Shown piece after piece: positions 17,625-27,217 of a stretch of DNA of 64,000 bases (its first letter is position 1; each line of letters begins with the position of its first letter). The notes under the pieces are model-generated. The model saw only the letters and a program-made list of their open reading frames with translations. It had not been told where the DNA came from and did not search any database. Both the position numbers and the translations under genes were made by a program. Source of the stretch: Longispora fulva (GTDB lineage Bacteria > Actinomycetota > Actinomycetes > Mycobacteriales > Micromonosporaceae); assembly GCF_015751905.1 (NCBI RefSeq), contig NZ_JADOUF010000001.1:372001-436000 (forward strand). Reading direction: 5' to 3'.

Positions 17625-18469
17625 CCCGCCCGGGGGAGTGCCACCTGCCGCGCGGGGCCGCCGCGAACGGTCCGTTCGCCGTGGACGTCGCCATGGGGTA
17701 CCCGTCGCTGCGTGTTCTTGACCTGGCCCCCGGGGCCTCCCACGTCCTGGACACCGGGGACGAGGAGGTGATCGTCCTGCCGCTGGCCGGCGCGGCCACC
17801 GTGGACTGCGAGGGGCAGAGCATCGCACTGGCTGGCCGGGCCGACGTGTTCGCCAGGGTCCCCGACTTCTGCTACCTGCCCCGGGGCGTCACGGCGACGC
17901 TGACCAGCACGGCCGGCGGCCGGTTCGCACTCTGCGGTGCCCCGGCGCTGAGGGACCTGCCCGTGCGGTACGGCCCGGCGGCCGACGTCCCCGTCGAGCT
18001 GCGCGGCGCCGGCGGGTGCAGCCGGCAGGTCAACAACCTGGCCGCGGCCGGCGGGTTCGAGTGCGACCGCCTGATCGTCGTGGAGGTGCTCACGCCGGGC
18101 GGCAACTGGTCCAGCTACCCGCCGCACAAGCACGACGAGCACACCGCCACGGAGTCCGAACTGGAGGAGATCTACTACTTCGGGGTCCGCGGCGGCGGCG
18201 TCGGCTACCAGCGCGTCTACGGCACGGCCGAGCGCCCCATCGACGTCCTCGCCGAGGTCCGCGACGGCGACGTGGTGCTCGTCCCGCACGGCTGGCACGG
18301 TCCGTCGATCGCCGCGCCCGGCTACGACCTGTACTACCTCAACGTGATGGCCGGCCCCGCCCCCGAGCGGGCCTGGCGGATCTGCGACGACCCCGACCAC
18401 GCCTGGATCCGGGACACGTGGGCCGACCAGCCCGCCGACCCCCGGCTCCCCCTTACCGGAGGTGCCTGA
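17621..18469 (+). CDS. iolB: 5-deoxy-glucuronate isomerase
   Basis: KduI/IolB cupin-fold isomerase, 282 residues, converting 5-deoxy-glucuronate to 5-dehydro-2-deoxygluconate. Seen: the bicupin metal motif YPPHKHDEH, followed by ELEEIYYFGVRGGGVGYQRV and DVVLVPHGWHGPSIAAPGYD, which carry the His and Glu ligands, and YLNVMAGP. The GTG start overlaps the aldolase stop as GTGA; the stop shares one base with the iolD ATG (TGATG). Confidence 0.93.
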   Translation: MTRPGECHLPRGAAANGPFAVDVAMGYPSLRVLDLAPGASHVLDTGDEEVIVLPLAGAATVDCEGQSIALAGRADVFARVPDFCYLPRGVTATLTSTAGGRFALCGAPALRDLPVRYGPAADVPVELRGAGGCSRQVNNLAAAGGFECDRLIVVEVLTPGGNWSSYPPHKHDEHTATESELEEIYYFGVRGGGVGYQRVYGTAERPIDVLAEVRDGDVVLVPHGWHGPSIAAPGYDLYYLNVMAGPAPERAWRICDDPDHAWIRDTWADQPADPRLPLTGGA

Positions 18470-20304
18470 TGCCCAGCCTGACCGTGGCCCAGGCCCTCGT
18501 GGAGTTCCTGGCCGCCCAGCACACCGAACGCGACGGGGTGCGCCGCCGCCTGTTCGCCGGCTGCTTCGGCATCTTCGGGCACGGCAACCTCGCCGGACTC
18601 GGCCAGGCGCTGATGCAGGCCGGTGACCGGCTGCGGTACCACCAGGCCCGCAACGAACAGGCGATGGTGCACACGGCCGCAGCCTACGCCCGGATGACCG
18701 ACCGGATGTCCACGTTCGCGTGCACCGCGTCGGTGGGCCCCGGCTCGACGAACATGCTCACGGCCGCCGCCGGCGCGACCATCAACCGGTTGCCCGTCCT
18801 GCTGCTGCCCGGGGACACGTTCGCCACCCGGGTCGCCGACCCGGTCCTGCAACAGCTGGAGGCGCCCTACGCCGGCGATGTCTCCGTCAACGACTGCTTC
18901 CGCCCCGTGTCCCGCTACTTCGACCGGATCACCCGCCCGGAACAGCTCGTCGACGCCGCCCTCAAGGCGGTGCGGGTCCTCACCGACCCGGTGGAGACCG
19001 GGGCCGTCACCCTGGCGCTCCCGCAGGACGTGCAGGCCGAGGCCTACGACTGGCCGGAGGAGTTCCTCGCCGAGCGGGTCTGGACGATCCGCCGACCCCC
19101 GCCCGAACCTGACGTCCTCGCCGAGGCGGCCCGCCTGATCCGCGCCGCCCGCCGCCCGCTGATCGTCGCCGGGGGAGGCGTCATCTACGCCGGGGCCACC
19201 GAAGCACTGTCCGCGCTGGTCACGGCCACGGGAATACCCGTCGCCGAAACCCAGGCCGGCAAGGGCTCCCTGCCGCACGGGCACCCCGGGGCGCTCGGCG
19301 CGATCGGGGCCACCGGCACCACGGCCGCCAACGCCGTGGCCCGCGAGGCCGACCTGGTGATCGGCATCGGCACCCGCTACAGCGACTTCACCACCGCCTC
19401 GCGGACCCTGTTCGCCGACCCGGGCGTGCGGTTCGTCAACGTCAACGTCGCCGCCCTCGACGCGCACAAGCAGGCCGGACTCGCCGTCGTCGCCGACGCC
19501 CGCGAGGCGCTGACCGCGCTGACCGGCGCACTGCACGGCTGGCGGGTCGGCGCGGATTACGAGAACCGGACGGCCGCGCTCATCGCGGACTGGACGGCGA
19601 CCGTGGACGCCGCCTACGCCCTCGACCGGCCGCTGCCGGCCCAGAGCGCCGTGGTCGGGGCCGTCAACGCCGCGGCCGGCACCGACGGGGTCGTGGTCGC
19701 CGCCGCCGGTTCCCTGCCCGGTGACCTGCACAAACTGTGGCGGCCGGCGGACCCGAAGCAGTACCACGTCGAGTACGGCTACTCGTGCATGGGCTACGAG
19801 ATCGCCGGCGGACTCGGGGTCAAGATCGCGGCCCCCGACCGGGAGGTGTTCGTCCTGGTCGGCGACGGCTCGTACCTGATGATGGCCCAGGAGATCGTCA
19901 CCGCCGTCGCCGAGGACCTCAAGCTGATCGTCGTCCTCGTCGAGAACCACGGCTTCTCCTCGATCGGCGCGCTGTCGGAGACCGTGGGCGCGCCGCGCTT
20001 CGGGACCTGGTACCGCGACGTCACCGGCGGCCGGCTGCCCACCGACCTCGCCGCCAACGCCGCGAGCCTCGGCGCGGACGTCCTGCGGGTCACCACCATC
20101 GGGGAGCTCGCCGCCGCGCTCGCCGAAGCCCGCCGCTCGACCCGCACCACGGTCGTGCACATCGAGACCGACCCGCTCCTGCCCGCGCCGGCCTCCGGGG
20201 CCTGGTGGGACGTCCCGGTCGCCGCGACCTCCACCACCGAAGCCACCCGCGCGGCCCGCGCCACCTACGACGACGCCAAGCGCCACCAGCGCGTCCACCT
20301 GTGA
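18469..20304 (+). CDS. iolD: 3D-(3,5/4)-trihydroxycyclohexane-1,2-dione hydrolase (TPP enzyme)
   Basis: Thiamine-diphosphate-dependent ring-opening hydrolase, 611 residues. Seen: the N-terminal TPP domain GCFGIFGHGNLAGLGQAL and HQARNEQAMVHTAAAYARM with the catalytic Glu, a central domain (RPLIVAGGGVIYAGATEAL), and the C-terminal TPP-binding motif starting GDGSYLMMAQEIV near residue 464 and closing with ENHGFSSIG. An upstream frame extension is rejected because ATG 18469 follows GGAGGTG and touches the iolB stop. Length and domain order match the family. Confidence 0.94.
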   Translation: MPSLTVAQALVEFLAAQHTERDGVRRRLFAGCFGIFGHGNLAGLGQALMQAGDRLRYHQARNEQAMVHTAAAYARMTDRMSTFACTASVGPGSTNMLTAAAGATINRLPVLLLPGDTFATRVADPVLQQLEAPYAGDVSVNDCFRPVSRYFDRITRPEQLVDAALKAVRVLTDPVETGAVTLALPQDVQAEAYDWPEEFLAERVWTIRRPPPEPDVLAEAARLIRAARRPLIVAGGGVIYAGATEALSALVTATGIPVAETQAGKGSLPHGHPGALGAIGATGTTAANAVAREADLVIGIGTRYSDFTTASRTLFADPGVRFVNVNVAALDAHKQAGLAVVADAREALTALTGALHGWRVGADYENRTAALIADWTATVDAAYALDRPLPAQSAVVGAVNAAAGTDGVVVAAAGSLPGDLHKLWRPADPKQYHVEYGYSCMGYEIAGGLGVKIAAPDREVFVLVGDGSYLMMAQEIVTAVAEDLKLIVVLVENHGFSSIGALSETVGAPRFGTWYRDVTGGRLPTDLAANAASLGADVLRVTTIGELAAALAEARRSTRTTVVHIETDPLLPAPASGAWWDVPVAATSTTEATRAARATYDDAKRHQRVHL

Positions 20305-20317
20305 GAGGAACACCCTG

Positions 20318-21805
20318 ATGCGACGCATCGAGCACGTCATCGCCGGCCAACTGACCTCCGGAACCCGGTGGGCCCCGGTGTTCAACCCCGCCACCGGGGC
20401 GGTCCAGGCCGAGGTGGCGCTGGCCACCGCCGCCGACGTCGACGCCGCCGTCTCGGCCGCCCGCAAGGCGTTCGACGCCTGGCGGGACACGTCGCAGACC
20501 CGCCGGGCCCGGCTGATGTTCGCCTTCCGGGACCTCCTCGAAAAGCACGAGGACACCCTCGCGGCACTGATCTCCGACGAGCACGGCAAGGTCCTCGACG
20601 ACGCCCGGGGCGAGGTGATCCGGGGCCGCGAGGTCGTCGAGTTCGCCTGCGGCATCCCCACCCTGCTCAAGGGCGGCTACTCCGACCAGGTGTCCACTGG
20701 CGTCGACGCGTACTCCTTCCGCGAACCGGTCGGGGTGTGCGCCGGGATCACGCCGTTCAACTTCCCGGTCATGGTGCCGTTGTGGATGCACCCGGTCGCG
20801 ATCGCCTGCGGCAACACGTTCGTGCTCAAGCCCAGCGAACGCGACCCCTCGGTGTCGAACGTGATCGCCGAGATGTACGCCGAGGCCGGCCTGCCCGACG
20901 GCGTGTTCAACGTCGTGCACGGCGACCGGGTGGCCGTCGACGCGCTGCTGGACCACCCCGACGTGGCCGCCGTGTCCTTCGTCGGCTCGACCCCGGTCGC
21001 TCGGCACGTCCACCAGCGGGGCACGGCCGCCGGCAAGCGGGTGCAGGCGCTGGGCGGCGCGAAGAACCATGCCGTGGTACTCCCCGACGCCGACCTCGAA
21101 GACGCCGCCCGGCAGATCACGGCCGCGGCGTACGGCTCCGCCGGCCAGCGGTGCATGGCGATCTCCGCCGTGGTGGCCGTCGGCGGCGCGGCCGACCCCC
21201 TCGTCGAACGGCTGGCCGCGCACGCCGCCGCTATCCGGGTCGGCCCGGGCCGCTCGGCCGGCAGCGAGATGGGCCCGGTCGTCACGGCCGAGTCCCGCGA
21301 CCGCGTCCTCGGCTACGCGGCCCGGGGCGAGCGGGCCGGCGCCACCCTCGTCGTCGACCGCCGCGACACCACCGTGGACGGCCACCCCGATGGCTACTTC
21401 GTCGGCCCGGTCCTCCTCGACGGGGTCACGACCGACATGGACGTCTACACCGACGAGATCTTCGGACCAGTCCTCGTCGTCCTGCGGGTCGACTCCCTGG
21501 ACGAGGCCGTCGACCTCGTCAACTCCAACCCCTACGGCAACGGCGTGGCCGTGTTCACCGGCAGCGGCGAGTCCGCGCGTCGGTTCCAACGCGCCGTGAC
21601 CGTAGGCATGATCGGTATCAACGTGCCGATACCCGTCCCGATGGCCTTCTACTCGTTCGGGGGCTGGAAGGCATCCCTCTTCGGCGACACCCACGTCCAC
21701 GGACCCGAGGGCGTGTCGTTCTACACCCGCGCCAAGGCGGTCACCAGCCGCTGGCCCACCGGCCCGGCCGGCCGCGCGGACCTGCGATTCCCGACCGCCT
21801 CCTGA
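20318..21805 (+). CDS. iolA: CoA-acylating methylmalonate-/malonate-semialdehyde dehydrogenase
   Basis: Aldehyde dehydrogenase family enzyme (MmsA/IolA), 495 residues, turning malonate semialdehyde into acetyl-CoA and CO2 with NAD and CoA. Seen: GVCAGITPFNFPVMVPLWM, FVLKPSERDPSVSNVIAEM, FVGSTPVARHVHQRG, LGGAKNHAVVLPDADLE, and the catalytic Cys in SAGQRCMAISAVV. The C-terminal INVPIPVPMAFYSFGGWK is typical of MmsA. It lies 13 bases after iolD, with GAGAGG ahead of ATG, and completes the inositol pathway. It could also serve valine catabolism (mmsA). Confidence 0.93.
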   Translation: MRRIEHVIAGQLTSGTRWAPVFNPATGAVQAEVALATAADVDAAVSAARKAFDAWRDTSQTRRARLMFAFRDLLEKHEDTLAALISDEHGKVLDDARGEVIRGREVVEFACGIPTLLKGGYSDQVSTGVDAYSFREPVGVCAGITPFNFPVMVPLWMHPVAIACGNTFVLKPSERDPSVSNVIAEMYAEAGLPDGVFNVVHGDRVAVDALLDHPDVAAVSFVGSTPVARHVHQRGTAAGKRVQALGGAKNHAVVLPDADLEDAARQITAAAYGSAGQRCMAISAVVAVGGAADPLVERLAAHAAAIRVGPGRSAGSEMGPVVTAESRDRVLGYAARGERAGATLVVDRRDTTVDGHPDGYFVGPVLLDGVTTDMDVYTDEIFGPVLVVLRVDSLDEAVDLVNSNPYGNGVAVFTGSGESARRFQRAVTVGMIGINVPIPVPMAFYSFGGWKASLFGDTHVHGPEGVSFYTRAKAVTSRWPTGPAGRADLRFPTAS

Positions 21806-21841
21806 CAGCGGCCGGCCCCCACCACATCTCCAGGAGAAGAC

Positions 21842-22813
21842 ATGAAGGTCACCAGACGTCTCGGCGTCGCAACGGTCGCGCTGGCCACCGTCGCACTCGC
21901 CCTCACCGGGTGCAGCGGCAAGAACGACGCCGGCGGCAAGACGTCGGACGCGTCCGGCCGCAAGTTCGCCGTGATCACCCACGGCTCGGCCGGCGACGCG
22001 TTCTGGGACGTCGTGAAGAAGGGCGCTGAGCAGGCCGGCAAGGACCTGGGCGCGTCCGTGTCCTACCAGGGCTCCGGCAAGGCCGACGAGCAGGCCAACC
22101 TGATCAACTCGGCGATCGGCGACAAGGTGAACGGGATCGTCGTCTCGATGGCGAACCCCGACGCGCTCGCCGAGCCGATCAAGCGGGCCATCGCCGCCGG
22201 CATCCCCGTCATCACCATCAACTCCGGCCAGGCCAAGTCCGCCGAACTGGGCGCGCTCGCCCACGTCGGCCAGGACGAGAGCGTCGCCGGGGAGGGCGCA
22301 GGGCGCAAGCTCGCAGGCGCCGGGGTGAAGAAGGTGCTCTGCGTCGTGCACGAGGCCGGCAACATCGGCCTCGAGCAGCGGTGCGGGGGCGCACGGACCG
22401 GACTCGGCGGCGAGGTCGTGAACCTGCAGGTCAGCATCTCCAACATCGCGGAGGCGCAGAACACCATCGCGTCGAAGCTGCAGGCCGACAAGTCCATCGA
22501 CGGGGTACTGGCCCTCAACCCCGCCATCGGCGTCGCCGCCGTCGACGCGGTCACCAAGGCCGGCTCCTCGGCCAAGGTCGCCACGTTCGACCTGTCCGCC
22601 GACGTGATCGACGCCGTGTCCGCCGGCAAGATCCTGTTCGCGGTCGACCAGCAGCAGTACCTGCAGGGCTACCTGCCGATCGTGATGCTCAACCTGTACG
22701 CCACCAACGCCAACACCGTCGGGGGCGGCAAGCCGGTCTACACCGGTCCGGGCTTCGTCACCAAGGAGAACGCTGCCACGGTCAAGGACCTCGCAGGCAA
22801 GGGCACCCGCTGA
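21842..22813 (+). CDS. Inositol/sugar ABC transporter substrate-binding lipoprotein
   Basis: Periplasmic-binding-protein type 1 lipoprotein, 323 residues. The signal peptide has a lipobox (LALTGCSG). The mature part has [52 protein letters not shown] and [24 protein letters not shown] precedes the ATG. Its position inside the inositol operon makes myo-inositol (or scyllo-inositol) the likely ligand; this is inferred. Confidence 0.9.
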   Translation: MKVTRRLGVATVALATVALALTGCSGKNDAGGKTSDASGRKFAVITHGSAGDAFWDVVKKGAEQAGKDLGASVSYQGSGKADEQANLINSAIGDKVNGIVVSMANPDALAEPIKRAIAAGIPVITINSGQAKSAELGALAHVGQDESVAGEGAGRKLAGAGVKKVLCVVHEAGNIGLEQRCGGARTGLGGEVVNLQVSISNIAEAQNTIASKLQADKSIDGVLALNPAIGVAAVDAVTKAGSSAKVATFDLSADVIDAVSAGKILFAVDQQQYLQGYLPIVMLNLYATNANTVGGGKPVYTGPGFVTKENAATVKDLAGKGTR

Positions 22814-22872
22814 CACCACCCCTCCGGGGCGGGCGCGTCGTCGCCCGCCCCGACCCGACACAGGAGGTACCG

Positions 22873-23913
22873 ATGGCCAAGGTCGCAACCGTCCCCACGG
22901 ACGAGCGCCTCGCCACCACGGGGCTGGCCCGCAGGCTGCTGACCCGACCAGAGCTCGGCGCGGCCGTCGGTGCGGCGGCCGTGTTCACGTTCTTCGCGCT
23001 GTACACCGAACAGTTCGCCACCTCCACCGGCGTGGCGAACATGCTCGACCCGGCGGCGACGCTCGGCATCATGGCAGTGGCCGTGGCACTCCTCATGATC
23101 GGCGGCGAGTTCGACCTGTCGGCGGGCGTGACCACCGCCAGCTCGGCGCTCATCGTCGGCATGCTGGCCACCGAACTCGGCCTGAACGTCTGGGCGGCCC
23201 TCGGCGTCGCCATCCTGTTCGGGGCGTGCGTCGGCCTGCTCAACGGCATCCTCGTGGTCCGCACCGGGTTACCGAGCTTCATCGTCACCCTCGGCACCTT
23301 CCTGATGCTGCAGGGGCTCAACCTCGGGATCACCAAGCTCGTCACCGGCACGGTGCAGGTGCGCGGGCTGAAGACCGCGGACGGGTACGCGTCCGCCCAC
23401 GCCGTCTTCGCGTCCACCTGGAAGATCGGCGGCGGCGAGTACCGGGTGACGATCCTGTGGTGGCTGCTCGCCACGGCCGTGGCCACCTGGGTGCTGTTGC
23501 GGACCCGCGCAGGCAACTGGATCTTCGCGGTGGGCGGCAACGCCACGGCGGCCCGCACGGTGGGCGTGCCCGCCGCGCGTACCAAAATACTGTTGTTCGT
23601 GACGGTGTCGGTCACCGCGTCGATCGTCGGCGCGATGCTCCTGCTGCGGCTCACGTCGGTGCAGGCCAACGCGGGGATCGGGGAGGAGTTCCAGTACATC
23701 ATCGCCGCGGTGATCGGCGGCTGCCTGCTCACCGGCGGCTACGGCTCGGCGATCGGCGCCGCCATCGGGGCTCTCATCTTCGGAATGGCCAAGCAGGGCA
23801 TCGTGTTCGCCGGCTGGGACAGCGACTGGTTCCAGCTGTTCCTCGGCCTGCTGCTGGTGCTGGCCACGCTCCTCAACCTGTACGTCCGGCGTCGCGCGGA
23901 GGCGAAGAAATGA
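22873..23913 (+). CDS. Inositol/sugar ABC transporter permease
   Basis: RbsC-type membrane permease, 346 residues with about nine hydrophobic stretches. Family landmarks: [59 protein letters not shown] and [23 protein letters not shown] 22873 follows CAGGAGGTACC, a strong ribosome site, so the longer open frame upstream is ignored. The stop overlaps the ATPase start as ATGA. Together with its neighbours it forms a three-gene importer dedicated to the inositol pathway. Confidence 0.92.
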   Translation: MAKVATVPTDERLATTGLARRLLTRPELGAAVGAAAVFTFFALYTEQFATSTGVANMLDPAATLGIMAVAVALLMIGGEFDLSAGVTTASSALIVGMLATELGLNVWAALGVAILFGACVGLLNGILVVRTGLPSFIVTLGTFLMLQGLNLGITKLVTGTVQVRGLKTADGYASAHAVFASTWKIGGGEYRVTILWWLLATAVATWVLLRTRAGNWIFAVGGNATAARTVGVPAARTKILLFVTVSVTASIVGAMLLLRLTSVQANAGIGEEFQYIIAAVIGGCLLTGGYGSAIGAAIGALIFGMAKQGIVFAGWDSDWFQLFLGLLLVLATLLNLYVRRRAEAKK

Positions 23914-24692
23914 GCCCGCTCCTGGAGGTCAGGGACCTCGGCAAGACCTACGGCAACATCATCGCCCTGTCCGGGGTGTCCACGGTCGTCGAGGCCGGGT
24001 CGGTGACCTGCGTGCTCGGCGACAACGGGGCCGGCAAGTCGACCCTGATCAAGATCCTGGCCGGGGTGCACCAGCACGACGAGGGCGCGCTGCTGTTCGA
24101 CGGCACACCGATCTGGTTCTCCGGGCCGCGCGATGCACTCGACCGGGGCATCGCGACGGTCCACCAGGACCTCGCCCTCGTGCCCCTGATGTCGGTGTGG
24201 CGGAACTTCTTCCTCGGCAACGAACCCACGAAGGGCTTCGGCCCGTTCCGGCGCTTCGACGTCGCCGCCGCCAAGGAGACCACCCGGGCCGAACTCGCCG
24301 CCATGGGCATCGACATCCGCGACCCCGACCAGCCGATCGGGCAGCTGTCCGGCGGGGAACGCCAGTCGGTGGCCATCGCCCGGGCCGTGCACTTCGGCGC
24401 CCGGGTGCTGATCCTCGACGAGCCGACGTCCGCGCTCGGCGTCCGGCAGGCGGGGGTCGTGCTGCGCTACATCGCGCAGGCCCGGGCCCGGGGACTGGCC
24501 GTCGTGTTCATCACGCACAACCCGCACCACGCGTACCCGATCGGGGACCGGTTCCTGGTCCTCAAGCGGGGGCGCAGCCTGGGGAACTTCACCAAGGCGG
24601 ACCTGACCCGGGACGAGCTGATCCACCTGATGTCGGGCGGCGCGGAGCTGGAAGCCCTCACCCACGAGCTGGGTCTCGACCCGCCGGCCTGA
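23910..24692 (+). CDS. Inositol/sugar ABC transporter ATP-binding protein (single NBD)
   Basis: ABC ATPase of 260 residues with Walker [11 protein letters not shown]-loop region [20 protein letters not shown], signature [20 protein letters not shown], Walker [13 protein letters not shown] and switch His in [13 protein letters not shown]. It has one NBD, unlike the double-NBD RbsA in the first sugar operon of this window, so it must work as a homodimer. ATG overlaps the permease stop. It is the last gene of the inositol operon and is followed by a hairpin. Confidence 0.93.
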   Translation: MSPLLEVRDLGKTYGNIIALSGVSTVVEAGSVTCVLGDNGAGKSTLIKILAGVHQHDEGALLFDGTPIWFSGPRDALDRGIATVHQDLALVPLMSVWRNFFLGNEPTKGFGPFRRFDVAAAKETTRAELAAMGIDIRDPDQPIGQLSGGERQSVAIARAVHFGARVLILDEPTSALGVRQAGVVLRYIAQARARGLAVVFITHNPHHAYPIGDRFLVLKRGRSLGNFTKADLTRDELIHLMSGGAELEALTHELGLDPPA

Positions 24693-24707
24693 CCCGGAGG
24701 CCTTCCG

Positions 24708-24760
24708 CCGACCACCCACGCCCCGCCCGCCCGGTTCAGGCGTTGGCGTGAGGCGGTCGG
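24708..24760 (+). terminator. Hairpin after the inositol operon
   Basis: CCGACC (24708-24713) pairs with GGTCGG (24755-24760), and CACGCC (24717-24722) with GGCGTG (24745-24750), separated by small internal loops, 15 bases after the ATPase stop. There is no U-tract. Confidence 0.5.
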
Positions 24761-24934
24761 TCAGAGTCGGAGCGTGAGCTTGCAGATGTTCGCCGCGTAC
24801 GCCGTGGCCATCCCGACCGACTGATATAGGTGGTGCGGGACAGCGGGGCGGCTCTCCGGTTGCGGCGGAAGTCGCCCCGGCGGGTGCCGATCTGACTGAG
24901 AATGGGGGCACCACCAACCGATCAGGGGGCGCGG

Positions 24935-26428
24935 GTGACGCACGCAGCGGCGACGGGCGGCGAACAGGCCGGCCTCCTCGACGAGTTGGGCCGCCTGATC
25001 CGCGCGGGCCGACCGGCGGACGCGGTCGTGCTGGCCGACGGGGCACTGGACGGAGGGCTGCCGGACCGGACCGCGGCCACGGTGCTGTTGTACAAGCTCA
25101 GCGCGCTGCTCAACCTCGATGACGTCGAGCGGTGCCCGGCCACCGTCGACGCCGTGCACGCACTGCTCGAGCGGTTCGACGATCCGGTGGTGGTGGGGGA
25201 GTTCCATGCCCTCGCGGCCCGGGTCACCCAACGACTGGGCGCCCTGGAGCTGTCGGTCCAGCACCTGGTGCGCGGGGTCCGGGCGCTGGAGCGCGCACCG
25301 TCCGGGTTCGCGTCGGCGACGGCCTGGCTGGACGTCGCCGTCACGTACTCCTATATCGGTTTCCACACCGAGGCCGTGGAGGCCCTGGCCCGGGCGCGAC
25401 GGATCGCGGCGACCGCCGGTCTGGAGCCCGCGACGTTCTCCCATCCGGAGATCCGGGTGCGCTACGCCCTGTGGCTCGACCAGCAGGGCGACACCGCCGG
25501 ATGCGTGCGCGAACTCCTCCGGGTGAACATGACGCTCGGTCCGCAGGACATCCAACCCCAGGAAACCCCCTTCCTCGTGTACGCCGCAGCCCGGCTGGCC
25601 GCCCTGGGAGTACGGGCGCACCGCCAGGTCACCGTGTTCACCGACAACTACGAGGCGACCTCGCCGGAGGCCGTCGCGGTCATGCTCGCGGCCGACGCGT
25701 GCCTGGCCATCGCCGCGGGCGACCCGAAACGCGCGCTGGCCCTCCTCACGGCGGTGGAGGAGGACGGCCACGTCCCGGAGGCCGAGGTGTACCGGCTGCG
25801 CGCGCTGGCCTACGCCCGCGACGGTGAACTCGCCGCAGCGTTGGCCTCCGAGCGGATCGTGCACCGCGGGATGCGGGACCGCTCCGCCCGCCTGCACAGC
25901 CTGTACGTGGAGGGCGTCGCGGCCCGCCTCGACCAGGACGACCTGCGCCAGACCGTTACCCGATACTCCGACGAGGCGCACACCGACCTGCTGACCGGCC
26001 TGCCCAACCGCCGCAACCTGGACAGGTTCGTCGGCGACCTGATCAGCGAGGGGAGGCACGGCACACTGGTCGTGGCCGGCCTCGACGACTTCACGACCGT
26101 CAACACCGTCCACGGGCGGCTGTCGAGCGACGAGGTGCTGCGCCAGGTCGCCGCGATCCTCGGCCGGCTCCTGCGCGGCAGCGACTTCCTGGCCCGCTAC
26201 GGCGGCGACGAGTTCGTCATCGTCCTTCCTGACACCCCGCTGGCCGCCGCGTCCGACGTCACCGGTCGGCTCGCGGCCGCCGTCAACAGCTTCGACTGGG
26301 CCATCCTGGTCCCGGGCACGCCGGTCACGGTCACGATGGGCCTGGCGGAGCTGAGCCCCGGTACGGACATGGTCGCCGCGTTCCAGGCCGCCGAACAGGC
26401 CCGGTCCCGGCGGAAGGCCGGCCGCTGA
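24935..26428 (+). CDS. Diguanylate cyclase (GGDEF) with N-terminal helical repeat region
   Basis: Cytoplasmic protein of 497 residues; no membrane segment is seen. The first ~330 residues are Ala/Leu-rich helical repeats resembling TPRs. The C-terminal ~165 residues are a GGDEF domain opening with the DAHTDLLTGLPNRR-type motif (here EAHTDLLTGLPNRRNLDRF) and containing an intact GGDEF at about residue 423. An RGSD I-site lies five residues before it, so c-di-GMP product inhibition is expected. GTG 24935 is chosen because a G-rich ribosome site (AGGGGG) precedes it; an in-frame ATG at 24902 has none. It converges on the methyltransferase gene with only six bases between. Confidence 0.88.
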   Translation: MTHAAATGGEQAGLLDELGRLIRAGRPADAVVLADGALDGGLPDRTAATVLLYKLSALLNLDDVERCPATVDAVHALLERFDDPVVVGEFHALAARVTQRLGALELSVQHLVRGVRALERAPSGFASATAWLDVAVTYSYIGFHTEAVEALARARRIAATAGLEPATFSHPEIRVRYALWLDQQGDTAGCVRELLRVNMTLGPQDIQPQETPFLVYAAARLAALGVRAHRQVTVFTDNYEATSPEAVAVMLAADACLAIAAGDPKRALALLTAVEEDGHVPEAEVYRLRALAYARDGELAAALASERIVHRGMRDRSARLHSLYVEGVAARLDQDDLRQTVTRYSDEAHTDLLTGLPNRRNLDRFVGDLISEGRHGTLVVAGLDDFTTVNTVHGRLSSDEVLRQVAAILGRLLRGSDFLARYGGDEFVIVLPDTPLAAASDVTGRLAAAVNSFDWAILVPGTPVTVTMGLAELSPGTDMVAAFQAAEQARSRRKAGR

Positions 26429-26434
26429 CCCTGG

Positions 26435-27217
26435 TCATGCGGCCGGCTTGCGGCCCCATGCCGACACCGTGAGGTACGAGGACACCGCGAAGCGCGGATC
26501 CGCGAGTACCCGCCGGAACCCGGCCAGGTCCTCGGCCGTCACCTGTCCCGTCCCCACCAGCCGCGACTCCAACTGCCACGAGTTGATCTCGTGCAGCCGC
26601 GCGCCCGGGGACCCCGACCGCCAGGGTTCGGCGTGCGCCGTCGCGTTGATGTCGACGAGGCCGTGCCTGCCGAGCGCGCCGTAGATCCTGCTGCCCCAGG
26701 CCAGGTCGGCGCCCGCCGCCTTCAGCAGTGCGAGCATCGCCGCGTTGACCCGGGTGAACAGTGCTGCCGCCTCCTCGTCCGGCGCGGACAGCACGGGCAG
26801 CCACGTGCAGTCGAACTCCTCGAACAGCAGCCAGCCGCCGGGTTTGAGGGCCCGGACGAGTTTCGCGAGAACCTGCTCGCGAGCCGGCAGGTGCAGCAGT
26901 ACCAGTCGGGAGTGGATCAGGCCGAACGACTCCGCCGGCAGCGGGTCGGTGGTGATGTCGTGCGCCAGGACCTCGAACGGGCCGTCGAGGAGGTGCGGCT
27001 TGATGTCGGTGGCGACCACGGACCCGGTGGGCGCGACCCGCTCGGCCAGCGCCCGCGCGATGGAGCCGGCCCCGGCGCCGACCTCCAGGCACCGCCAGCC
27101 CGGGCCGACGTCCAGCCGGTCGAGGTTGGCGAGCGTGATCGGATCCAGGCAGGTCTGCAGGCTGGCGAGCTGGTCGACGGCCAGGTCCTCGGCATTGTCG
27201 AACGCGTACGTGGTCAC
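26435..27217 (-). CDS. Class I SAM-dependent methyltransferase, last gene of the Liv-type operon
   Basis: A 260-residue methyltransferase with motif I LEVGAGAGSIARALAERV, the motif II acidic residue region SVVATDIKPHLL, VLAHDITTDPLPAESFGLIH, and LVRALKPGGWLLFEEFD. The substrate is unknown; the small-molecule methyltransferase 25 group is the nearest type. GTG 27217 overlaps the stop of the LivF-like gene as GTGA, so it is translationally coupled to an importer operon, an unusual partner. It may modify the imported compound or belong to an unrelated function. Confidence 0.85.
   Translation of the reverse strand: MTTYAFDNAEDLAVDQLASLQTCLDPITLANLDRLDVGPGWRCLEVGAGAGSIARALAERVAPTGSVVATDIKPHLLDGPFEVLAHDITTDPLPAESFGLIHSRLVLLHLPAREQVLAKLVRALKPGGWLLFEEFDCTWLPVLSAPDEEAAALFTRVNAAMLALLKAAGADLAWGSRIYGALGRHGLVDINATAHAEPWRSGSPGARLHEINSWQLESRLVGTGQVTAEDLAGFRRVLADPRFAVSSYLTVSAWGRKPAA

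Noticed and set aside
18334-20670. Very long minus-strand open frame (778 codons) opposite iolD
   Set aside because: Antisense frames stay open by chance in GC-rich coding DNA; the plus strand carries the TPP-enzyme motifs and the operon overlaps.
20090-22888. 932-codon minus-strand open frame opposite iolA and the binding protein
   Set aside because: Repetitive Gly/Val/Asp/His composition typical of a shadow frame, and it spans two well-supported plus-strand genes.
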